Shown here one piece after another: positions 45,936-54,611 of a stretch of DNA of 64,000 nt (within the stretch, counting starts at the first letter, position 1; every line of letters starts with the position of its first letter). A model generated the notes under the pieces. It had not been told where the DNA came from and searched no databases. It was given only the letters and a program-made list of their open reading frames with translations. The position numbers and the translations under genes are program-made. Source of the stretch: Pycnopodia helianthoides (taxonomy: Eukaryota > Echinodermata > Asteroidea > Forcipulatida > Asteriidae); contig CM063257.1 of NCBI GenBank assembly GCA_032158295.1, positions 13,347,303 to 13,411,302 on the forward strand, read 5' to 3'.

Positions 45936-46336
45936 GTAAGTGAATACATTTAGCTATATAATGTATAATTAATCAACCTATACTTTATAATTACTCAATC
46001 ATCTTACTCCAAAGTATTTGTGTCTTATCAATGAGAAGAGTTCTCTTAATATTTCAACAACAAAATCGTCAATAATGTATAGATTGTGCAAAAGAAAGAT
46101 CGTAATGTTCCTTTATCAAAAGAGCTTGTGGAATAGGCCAAGTATTCTAACAGACTAGGCCTGCATCCCGCAGCTTTGGTATCACAACACCCGTGCTACT
46201 TAATAAACAACACAATTTGTTGCAATAGACCTACCCTTAATATCGATAGGTCAAATTCATCATAGTTGTTATTGCCAATATACTTATGTTTTTCTATTTA
46301 TTTTTTCATATGTCTTTACTTATTACTTTTAGTTCA

Positions 46337-46648
46337 CCCTAATGCAAAGTGCACGTTTGTTTTGCCTTTTTTCGATGTTTCAATGAATCTAATGCATTGA
46401 CGTCATCACGCCGCCATCTTAGAGGTAAAACAATAATGTAACAATGGAAAACGCACATCTATTTACGCGCGGCGCACATAATCGGCCAATGAGTAACCTT
46501 CGTTTGACCTCAAGATTTTACACATAATGATGACACTTAATCCTGACTCTGTTCAACATACATAATTCCAAATGGATTTCCATTGCATAGGTTTGGCAGG
46601 AAATACATCATAAGAATTAAGTAATTACAGTTACAAAAGTAGACATTA
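46337..46648. other. Spacer between duplication copies, with two dispersed segments
   Basis: 46396-46510 (TGCATTGACGTCATCACGCC, GCCGCCATCTTAGAGGTAAA, TTTACGCGCGGCGCA) resembles 51602-51715. 46530-46640 (CTTAATCCTGACTCTGTTCA; GGAAATACATCATAAGAATT) resembles 58945-59045. No gene is seen. Confidence 0.6.
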
Positions 46649-47395
46649 GGTGTTTGTGAACAAACACAAAGCTGTTCCGTTTTTTTTAACTTTGATGAAA
46701 CTCTCCAAACCTTTAAAGTGAGCCTGACTTTGAGATAAAAGACCCTTGATCTTTGACAGGACTTTGTGGTTCAGAACAAGAAATTTTTTATAATGTGAAC
46801 TTCCTGTTTAGACCGGAAGGAAAGGTCAAAGTTGGGTCATGTGTATGGAAAAATGTCAAGTGTGTCACAAGTTGCAATACACCACAATGATAGGGAATTT
46901 ATGACATGTGGTTCAGGAGATGTGATTTTTAACATTTGAATTTCCTGTTTGGACTGCTAGGAAAGGTCAAAGTAGGATTATGCTTTTAAATAAAATGCCA
47001 AATGTGCATTAAGCTACCAGACAGCTCAAAGATTAGGACTTTATGACACGCGGTTCAGAAGATATGACTTGTATACTTTAAACTTCCTGTTTGGACCAGA
47101 AGGAAAGGTCAAAGTGGGGTCATCCGTATAAACAAAATGACACGAGTGTTGTAAGACAGCACAAACTTTACGACTTTATGACATGTTGTTCAGGAGGCAT
47201 GAAATTGTGCTTATGACAATAACAAAAAAAATAACTGTGAATGAATAGGCCTACGTAAGCCTGTGACGGTTCACGGTTAATTAACAGATCATCCAGTTAA
47301 AACTTTCACATTTTTTACGGTTCGAATTTGATTGCGCATGCTCATTTATTTTGCAGGGTCATTGCGCTAAGTCAAAATGCTGCAATGAAGTATGA
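46649..47395 (-). repeat. Dispersed repeat with 125-bp tandem units, copy 2 (inverted)
   Basis: Antiparallel to 12530-13516: begins TAGGTGTTTGTGAACAAACA and ends CATTGCGCTAAGTCAAAATG. About 3.5 internal units with AACTTCCTGTTTGGACCAGA, AAGGAAAGGTCAAAGT and GACTTTATGACATG landmarks lie at 46740-47215. Confidence 0.75.
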
Positions 47396-47414
47396 AGTAT
47401 ACAATGTTTTTGAT

Positions 47415-48080
47415 TCCACATATCCCTATAACGCCACACCCCCATTCCACATATCCCTATAACCCCACACCCTCATTCCACATATCCCTATAACCCCACA
47501 CCCCCATTCCACATATCCCTATAACCCCACACCCCCATTCCACATTCCTTTAACCCCACACCCCCATTCCACATATCCCTATAACTCCACACCCCCATTC
47601 CACATATCCCTATAACCCCACACCCCCATTCCACATATCCCTATAACCCCACACCCCCATTCCACATATCCCTATAACCCCACACCCCCATTCCACATAT
47701 CCCTATATCCCCACAACCCCATTCCACATATCCCTATAACCCCACACCCCCATTCAACATATCCCTATAACCCCACACCCCCATTCCACATATCCTAAAA
47801 CCCCACACCCCCATTCCACATATCCCTATAACCCCACACCCCCATTCCACATATCCCTATAACCCCACACCCCCATTCCACATATCCCTATAACCCCACA
47901 CTCCCATTCCACATATCCCTATAACCCCACACCCCCATTCCACATATCCCTATAACCCCCACCCCATTCCCACATATCACTATAACCCCACACCCCCCAT
48001 TCCATACACCATATCCATATAACCCCTCACCCCCATTCCACATATCCCTATATCCCCACACCCCCATTCCACACATATCA
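47415..48080. repeat. C-rich minisatellite, 31-bp unit, expanded array
   Basis: About 21 units of the 31-bp repeat also found at 42780-43110; the array roughly doubled after or during the tandem duplication. Internal units are nearly identical, which suggests recent expansion or contraction. Confidence 0.9.
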
Positions 48081-48332
48081 TCATACCCTCGTGCCCCAAT
48101 ACCCCCATTATGTAATATCCCAAGATGGCCTACTTCGATTGTCACTCAGGGAAAACATCAACTGAAGCCTAAGAATGTTGTTTAACATGACAACCCCTCC
48201 ATATCGCATTACCATCATACCCCCATACCATCATACCCCAAACCCCCAATTTATACAAATTCAGGTTTGTTTAAGCTTTCCATTAATAGACACTACAATA
48301 ATTGTTATACGTGCAATTATTTGTGACCGCAG

Positions 48333-48446
48333 ATATCAATGAGTGTGCCAGCAGCCCCTGTCAGAACTTTGGACAATGTTTGAACCAAGTGGACATGTAC
48401 GTCTGCCAATGTCAGTCCGGTTTTACAGGCGTCCACTGTGAGACAG
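48333..48446 (+). CDS. Gene D, EGF-like exon 3 (duplicate of exon 2)
   Basis: A 114-bp exon, acceptor GTGACCGCAG, donor GTAAGA. It differs from exon 2 at two synonymous sites (TTC/TTT and ACG/ACA), so the encoded calcium-binding EGF module (DINECASSPC...GVHCETG) is identical. The symmetrical phase 1-1 lets the gene use both copies and gain one module. Confidence 0.92.
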
Positions 48447-48572
48447 GTAAGAAACCCTTGTTATTATATGATTTTTTCAATGCGGTCAGTGAAGTTGTGT
48501 GTCTGTAAAAAGAAATTGTGTGCCTGTAAAAAGACATTGCGTGCTTTAAAAAAAAAATTATTTCATTTTATG

Positions 48573-49015
48573 AAATGGCGTGTCGTGGCCCACTGGATAA
48601 GAGCACCGGAATCAAGCTCTGATGTTTCTGTTCAGCAGAGTGTGGGTTCGAGTCCCGGTCGTGACACTTGTGTCCTTAAGCAAGACATTTAACCATTATT
48701 GCTCGTCCTTCGGATGGGACGTGAAGCCGTTGGTCCCGTGTGTTGTGTAATGCACGTAAAAGAACCCAGTGCACTTATCGACAAGAGATGGGGTTCGCCC
48801 CGGTGTTCCTGGTTTGATTGGCAGCATATTGCGCCACAGCACCTTGTCAACCATTACATTGTGCTATGTAAAGGAAAGGTCTCAAACTTCAAAAAGTAGC
48901 TCCACATATTATATACCTTGCCGAAAAAAAATACCGACTGATGAAGCGCCTTGAGCGTCACCGAGTGACGGATATGAGCGCTATATAAGAACCCACTATT
49001 ATTATTATTATTTAT
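48573..49015 (+). mobile_element. tRNA-derived SINE, copy 2
   Basis: Duplicate of the SINE at 43603 carried by the segmental duplication. B box GGTTCGAGTCC and the (ATT)n tail are retained, with a few substitutions and single-base indels. Confidence 0.85.
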
Positions 49016-50249
49016 CACAGCATGCAAAAGAAATTTCACATTTTCCTTTGTGCTGGTAACTCCCTAAGTTGGGCAACGTCCCGCAGCCTTGGATCTCAAA
49101 GCACCTTATAATATTGCTATCCCAACCCATTACTACTATTCCGCATCATACTGGAAGAACCACATCAAACTATTCTTGTAAGAACCACATTATAGTATTC
49201 TTGTAAGAGCTGTATTATAATCTAGGAAGAACCTCATTATACTGTTTTTGTAAGAACCACATCATGCTATTCCTGTAAGAACCATGATTAACATATTTAG
49301 TGGCAAGGGGTGGGCCTATAAATAGGGGATGAAATCAGGATGTGTATTGATTACTGTCATGAGCAGTGCTAACTCGTTATTTATTTCAAAGGGTGTATAC
49401 ACCTTTTACAGTAACTGGCGATAATTCGATTTCGGCGGGAAAATGTCGGCCATCTCAAAAAATGGCAGCCATCTTGGAATTTTGTCTCGCTCGTATTTGT
49501 TTGAAAAATATGCAGTGGCCATACCCATGAAAATATTGTGTGGACAAATTAATATTTATATTAGGGTTAGAGGGTGTGCGTGCATATATTACTGAAAATA
49601 GAGGCGAAAAGGTTACTTCTAATTTATGCAAATTTGGCATATTTCCCCTACTTCTTTTTTTCTACTTTTTTGATAAGTTGTTTGGGAAGCTTTCAAGAGA
49701 CACTTGCAAACAAATCATTTATGTTGCAATTTTGTCTAGGTCAAGCCATTTTTTGCATAGATTGGATGGACTATTCTGCCTCTTTTCAGTAAGTCTAGAC
49801 TCTATCGACTATGACTATTGATACTAACCCTGGCCCTCCCTGGATCCTCTGAACTCCGCCTCTTCGAAAGGTACCAGGAATAAACATGTTGCAGGTCATG
49901 ACTATGTACCGTTGACGGCAACGGCGCACCCAGGATTATTAGCGCAAGTGGCTACGAAGCAAATCAATACTGCCATACATGTGACGCATAAATGGCAGTT
50001 ATGGAATTCCATACAATCGGAGGTCATTCCCCTTTGTGAACAGGATGTATGTCCATTATTTCCTATACGCCCACACTGGGCTTCTTCGAGCGAAGCGTCC
50101 ATTGTTGCTTGTTTGTTTATTTGTTTACACAACACATCCATATAATATAGTTATAACCCACCTATTGCTAGTTCTGTATTCTGGCTGGCTGAAACACGGT
50201 CACGGGTGTTAACTAATAAAGGCTAGTATACAAATAAAAAATGGTTTGA

Positions 50250-50374
50250 GGGTGAACAGTCGATATTAGCTCCCCGAGGTATTGGAAGTTGACAAACTAG
50301 TTCCATCGGCTTTACCTCGGGAACTAGTTTGTCAACTTCCAATACCGAGGGGAGCTAATATCGACTGTTCACCC
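50250..50374. repeat. Long hairpin, 55-bp arms, copy 2
   Basis: Same arms and the same two arm mismatches as 45284-45408, with one change in the loop (CTTTACC against CTTTTCC). The arms have not diverged since the duplication. Confidence 0.92.
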
Positions 50375-50752
50375 GAAATAAACCATGTGATATTTGTTTT
50401 ACTATACCTCAAACATACTCAGTTGTTGTGTGGAGAAGGCATCTTTACTGTAGTTCGGCATCACTTTGAGCTGCGGTGGGTTTTGGTCGCCATATATTCC
50501 TCACAAATCCGTCATTATGTGAAATAATGCAGCTCCCAACGTTACAAAATGACCGTTTGATCGTATCCTCACAGTTGTCTGCCGTGCGTACGCGTACATT
50601 CGCGTGTAAGAAGCAAGCGGCACGACGCGCATATCTTGCGTTGCATTTGCATGTCAACGCTGTGCAGTCAAGATACGGTGACCAAGAAATGCATTTGTTT
50701 TTTATAATCTCCACAAGTACAAGGCTTAATAAGGAATTTTATCAAAGATAAA

Positions 50753-50889
50753 ATGAAGGACCATGGCGTCCAGTATACGTTGAAGTCGCACCAACGTAAG
50801 GTGATCAACTCCCTAATGATGGCAAGAAATGTATTTGGCATATTGCAAACAGGCTTCGGTAAAAATACTCTTTTGGATGGTTATCATTG
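50753..50889 (+). pseudogene. Helicase-like exon fragment, copy 2, frameshifted
   Basis: Same as 45786-45935, but the Walker A Pro is Gln (ILQTGFGKN) and a base is missing after AAA-AAT, giving a stop (CAT TGA) shortly after. Confidence 0.55.
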
Positions 50890-51281
50890 ATGATGGATAG
50901 AGTAAGTGAATACATTTAGCTATATAATGTATAATTAATCAATCATTTTATTCCAATCTAGTTGTGTCTTATCAATGAGAAGAGTGCTTTTAATATTTCA
51001 ACAACAACATCGTCAATAATGTATAGATTGTGCGAAAGAAAGATCGTAATGTTCCTTTATCAAAAGAGCTTGTGGAATAGGCCAAGTATTCTAACAGACT
51101 AGGCCTGCATCCCGCAGCTTTGGTATCACAACACCCGTGCTACCTAATAAACAACACAATTTGTTGCAATAGACCTACTCTTAATATCGATTGGTCAAAT
51201 TCATCATAGTTGTTATTGGCAATATACTTATGTTTTTCTATTTATTTTTTCATCTGACTTTACTTATTACTTTTAGTTCAA

Positions 51282-51954
51282 TACAAAAGTTCATTCTGAA
51301 AGAAACAGTTTGAAACTAGTCGTCTGTAATGGTCTTCTCAAACATTTATGTTACTCATTTTTATTCAAAGTGGCATGACTGAGTACCGTTTGTAGCCCTT
51401 AGCTTTCCTTGTATAAACCGCATCACATTTGACACATCTTTCAGCCATTTTGACTTGCTCTTTGAGGACACCGTATCTCAAGCATCACGTTCACGTCACT
51501 TGTTTAGAATTTTAGCGTTTGGCGGTATGCGTAATCGGCGCCCGCGCAGACACACGCGAACACACAAAAGCACACGCGTCGTGGCTTTTCTTAATAGACT
51601 TTATGCATTGACGTCATCCAGCCGCCATCTTAGAGGTAAAACGATGGCGAAACAATGGAAACACACATCTTTTACGCGCGGCGCAGAGGATGAGCCAATG
51701 AGCAACCTTATTTTGACCTCTAGCCGAGGGCGCCCTACTCAAATGACGTCATGTGCATAAGGTCTACAGATGGATTGCACATGACCTCATTGTCCACCAT
51801 AGTTGATGAAGAACAATGGGGACGTGTACGCGTATACGCGCTGCGCACACTCCCAGCCAATGAAATCCTTTCACGCGTCCACATTTCATTAAAGATGGCG
51901 GCCAAAGCAAGGGGGTCTATAAACTGTGTTTAAATATTGCAGAATTTCTTAACG
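51282..51954. other. Spacer in gene D before the fibrinogen-like remnants
   Basis: 51602-51715 repeats the CRE-like/GCCGCCATCTTAG segment of 46396. 51780-51910 is GC-rich (GTGTACGCGTATACGCGC, AAAGATGGCGGCC). The first fibrinogen-like exon expected here was looked for on both strands and not seen. Confidence 0.5.
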
Positions 51955-52081
51955 TTGAGAGCTGCATTATTTCACGTAATCTCTACAAGTACAAGGCCTA
52001 ATAAGGAATTTTATCGAAGATATAATGAAGGACCATGGCGTCCAGTATACGTTGAAGTCGCACCAACGTAAGGTGATCAAC
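51955..52081 (+). pseudogene. Helicase-like fragment, copy 3, fused into a fibrinogen-like exon
   Basis: Contains ATGAAGGACCATGGCGTCC at 52025 through AAGGTGATCAACT at 52081, identical to the other copies, then switches directly to fibrinogen-like exon 2 sequence. The 51950-51975 stretch is the reverse complement of 45550-45575, so the fragment also carries an inversion. Confidence 0.7.
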
Positions 52082-52082
52082 T

Positions 52083-52257
52083 TTTTGGCTTGGTAATGAC
52101 AACTTGCACCGTCTGACCGCTCAGGGCAATTACGAATTCCGCGTTTACCTTGCATCTTTCGATAACGATACCGCGTATGCCGTCTATGACTCGTTCAGGA
52201 TCGCCGATGTGAGTGACAACTACAGGCTGACTTTAGGGAGTTTTTCGGGAACAGCAG
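52083..52257 (+). pseudogene. Gene D, fibrinogen-like exon 2, 5' third missing
   Basis: The remaining part encodes [38 protein letters not shown] and NYRLTLGSFSGTAG, open, with the normal GGTAATA donor. About 87 bp, including the VFQRR...GNLEGE segment and the acceptor, have been replaced by the helicase-like fragment. With no first fibrinogen-like exon either, gene D cannot encode a full fibrinogen-like domain unless an unseen acceptor is used. Confidence 0.85.
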
Positions 52258-52671
52258 GTAATAAAACACTCGATATGGTCAGTGATTGTTTCGCTGTCTG
52301 GAATTTGAAAACATTCACGTCAATCTCAGGATTCGGATTCCCTACTTTTCACTGTCCATCAGTAAACTAAGGCAGTCTAGGAGCACTGGACATTGGCTTT
52401 AGAATGCGACTGATTAGATTGTTAAGATGTTACTTTAGATTCAGCAAACATGTATAGATATTGCTATATATTGAATGCAGAAAACATGGTTCGAATCATA
52501 CCTGATGTGACTGTGGATTATGTGACTCGGAAAGCACTAAAAGGGTTTAACAATAGAAAATTGTTTCTTTCAAAAAATGTTTGTAATTGATTTTTGTTTT
52601 AATTTAAAAAATATATATATATTTTCAAACTTATCCCTTTTTTGTTTCGGTCTTTGACCACCATAAACGAG
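52258..52671 (+). other. Intron before gene D last exon
   Basis: Homologous to the corresponding introns of genes B, C and E (for example GAAAACATGGTTCGAATCAT, TTCAGCAAACATGTATAGAT). A deletion near its end removed the usual TTTTTCGAACAG acceptor found in E. Confidence 0.7.
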
Positions 52672-52913
52672 ATTTGCTAAGGTACAACAATAACCGAGCC
52701 TTCTCAACCAAAGGCATGAACAACCCTGGATCTTACACAAACTGTGCCGTGTTGTACCGCGGGGCATGGTGGTACGGGGGCTGCACTTACGTCAATTTAA
52801 ACGGGTTGTACCTCGGCGGAGGAGTGAGTAGTGAACAGGGAGTCTGGTGGTACGGATTTAAGGGCTTCAACTCACTCAAATATACAGACATGAAATTAAG
52901 GTTGAACTCTTAA
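52672..52913 (+). CDS. Gene D, fibrinogen-like exon 3 and stop
   Basis: Open to TAA (52911-52913): [45 protein letters not shown], ending MKLRLNS. The usual acceptor is deleted; an AG at 52670-52671 (AAACGAG) would give the correct phase 1 (G+AT TTG CTA), so splicing may still work. The calcium loop, DMDND in B, C and E, is here GMNNP, so calcium binding is probably lost. AATAAA at 52983 is a plausible polyadenylation signal. Confidence 0.8.
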
Positions 52914-53309
52914 AACCAAAACTTGAAATTGGTAATTATCAAAATTATATTTATTCGTAATTTATTTTCAACACTCACTGATAATAAAACAAAAATCACA
53001 CCAGAACCAACCATCCATGGATGTATTTCAGAAAATGTATTTGAATCCCGATAACACGCACATAACCTCCTGGCAAAATATAAACGGTTTGTTGTTTGTT
53101 TTCACTGGCCATTAATGTGATGCAACTTTCACTCTGTTTCGGCTTCGTTTTTGATACGAGGTTGAAAAAACCTCGAAAACCATGCTTCGACCCCACGGTA
53201 TAATGTACATGTACATTGTACATACACCAAGTACAGTATGTAAAATGTACATTGTACTGCAGTTTCTAGTACCGTGCTAGTATTCAAAGCGGGGTGCTTG
53301 CGAAAAGAG
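52914..53309 (+). other. 3' flank of gene D
   Basis: 52920-53140 matches the 3' flanks of B, C and E (CTGATAATAAAACAAAAATC; CGATAACACGCACATAACCT; GGTTTGTTGTTTGTTTTCAC). 53195-53270 holds short GTACATTGTAC palindromes. No gene. Confidence 0.7.
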
Positions 53310-54471
53310 CCTTGGACAAGGCTAGTCTAGGGTGTACAACTGGCGCTACTTACCGCTGTTTACAAAGTTCAGTGCACCCTAATGCAGATTTTGTATACAG
53401 TGTAATTCCTCATACTTGCTAGGATAACGCACCCTAAAGGTAATGGTTGGTGAGAAAAACAACCTTTGTTGAGAAATGTTTTGGTCCAGTGGTTGACAAA
53501 TAAACCAAAAATGTTTATGCGCAAAAGGGAGTGAAAAGTCGAGAAGAAAAAAAAAATCTATACATTTTTTTACTGTGAGCCAAACATCTGTGTTATTGCA
53601 CCACTGAAGTTAAACCATATCAGGGGTATATCTTATCTCAAGTTTGAGGTATGTGCCTCCGATTCAAGTTGCCCCAAACTCACCGGTGCATTATTGGGGA
53701 GGGGAAGAAGAACGGCCAAGTATTTCAAGGATTTGGCAGAACAAAAATGTGTGGGTATTCATGACACCTTCAGAGGATTCTTAAACAAACAAAAAATAAG
53801 TCGGTCACGGTCAACCCCTGAATGAGTTTGCTTGGAATGAACCACCAAAAAGGGGGAACAGTTACACCAAATAGTTCCCATCTCAGTCTCAGTAGTGGGT
53901 AAGTTTGTACAATAGCGAGGTTTCGTTGGCGTACGGTTACAGTGTACTACTACAGTTAGCTATCCGTGCGCGTAACCGTTCTGAAGCGTTTTGTGCAGGT
54001 TTCGAGGACGACCCCGGTTACGTTTTTAAAAAGCTACACAGGGCGCAATATTCAACGTTAGCATCACACAAATGTAGTCAAAACAAACACGTCACCAAAG
54101 AAATCCAACCTCAAATGAATTATGAAGGACCATAAAGTATCTGCCTGTTGGTAAGTTTGGTTTTTCTTTTCAAAAATAACAGGAAATTGCTGACTTTTAG
54201 TACGTTTTATTATTCGTTTTTTGCTTACGTGTAGTGCCGCTGTTACTCGGATCGAGAAAACCTTTACACTTAAACATATTGTGTAAGATGTCACAAATGC
54301 ACAAATTGTAATGACGTCACAGCCCCAAAAAGTAGTCGTTGCGCTAACCGTACGCCAACGAAACATATCTAGTATGGGGTGCCAGCGATCACACGAACTC
54401 CAATTACATACAGTAGCGTAATATAAATGTCAGCCTAGGGTGTACAATTGGCGCTACCTTTACTGCTGTGG
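53310..54471 (+). repeat. 650-bp tandem repeat, second locus
   Basis: About one unit (53320-53915) plus the start of another (54370-54471) of the repeat at 16780-18485, interrupted by the TIR element 53920-54364. It ends abruptly within the gene E coiled-coil exon at about 54472. Confidence 0.85.
53920..54364. mobile_element. 445-bp element with perfect 20-bp terminal inverted repeats
   Basis: GTTTCGTTGGCGTACGGTTA at 53920 and its exact reverse complement ending at 54364. It is inserted in the 650-bp repeat. No transposase, and the target duplication is not clear. A short open frame (53905-54135) overlaps the left end and is not considered coding. Confidence 0.85.
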
Positions 54472-54611
54472 AAACTCAACACATCAAGTAGAAGAGTTGC
54501 AAGAGACTGTCTCTGGTAATCAAGAAATGGTTTCCTCTGAAATACGGGGTATAAGACGACAGTTGGAAGAGCTGCAATTCTCAGTATCTGCCTTAGTGAA
54601 TCTCATTCGTT
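54472..54611 (+). pseudogene. Gene E coiled-coil exon, truncated at its 5' side
   Basis: Encodes NSTHQVEELQETVSGNQEMV, SSEIRGIRRQLEELQFSVSA and LVNLIR, ending at donor GTGAGT in phase 1. It is nearly identical to the second half of the gene B exon. Upstream of 54472 the 650-bp repeat begins, so the acceptor or signal peptide is lost. Gene E exons are 54472-54611, 59090-59220, 59345-59605 and 60033-60283. Confidence 0.75.

Larger units (their letters stand above)
42780..46336 (+). repeat. Segmental tandem duplication, copy 1
   Basis: The block from the C-rich array to about 46336 (GTTTTTCTATTTATTTTTTC..., TTACTTTTAGTTCA) is repeated at 47415-51281. The offset is about 4,970 bp, and mismatches are few: in the 114-bp EGF exon there are two, both synonymous. 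It contains an EGF exon, a SINE, a 55-bp-arm hairpin and a helicase-like exon. Confidence 0.92.
47415..51281 (+). repeat. Segmental tandem duplication, copy 2
   Basis: Second copy of the block at 42780-46336, with all components in the same order: C-rich array, EGF exon, SINE, dispersed repeat E, hairpin, helicase-like exon. Small differences include a frameshift in the helicase-like exon and a longer satellite. Confidence 0.92.

Noticed and set aside
42780..48080. CRISPR-like regularly spaced repeats
   Set aside because: The 31-bp units are directly adjacent without unique spacers, and the genome is eukaryotic.
42723..48145. Gly/Trp/Met-rich frames on the minus strand (repeating GVIGICGM-like)
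   Set aside because: Translation of the 31-bp C-rich minisatellite; no independent support.
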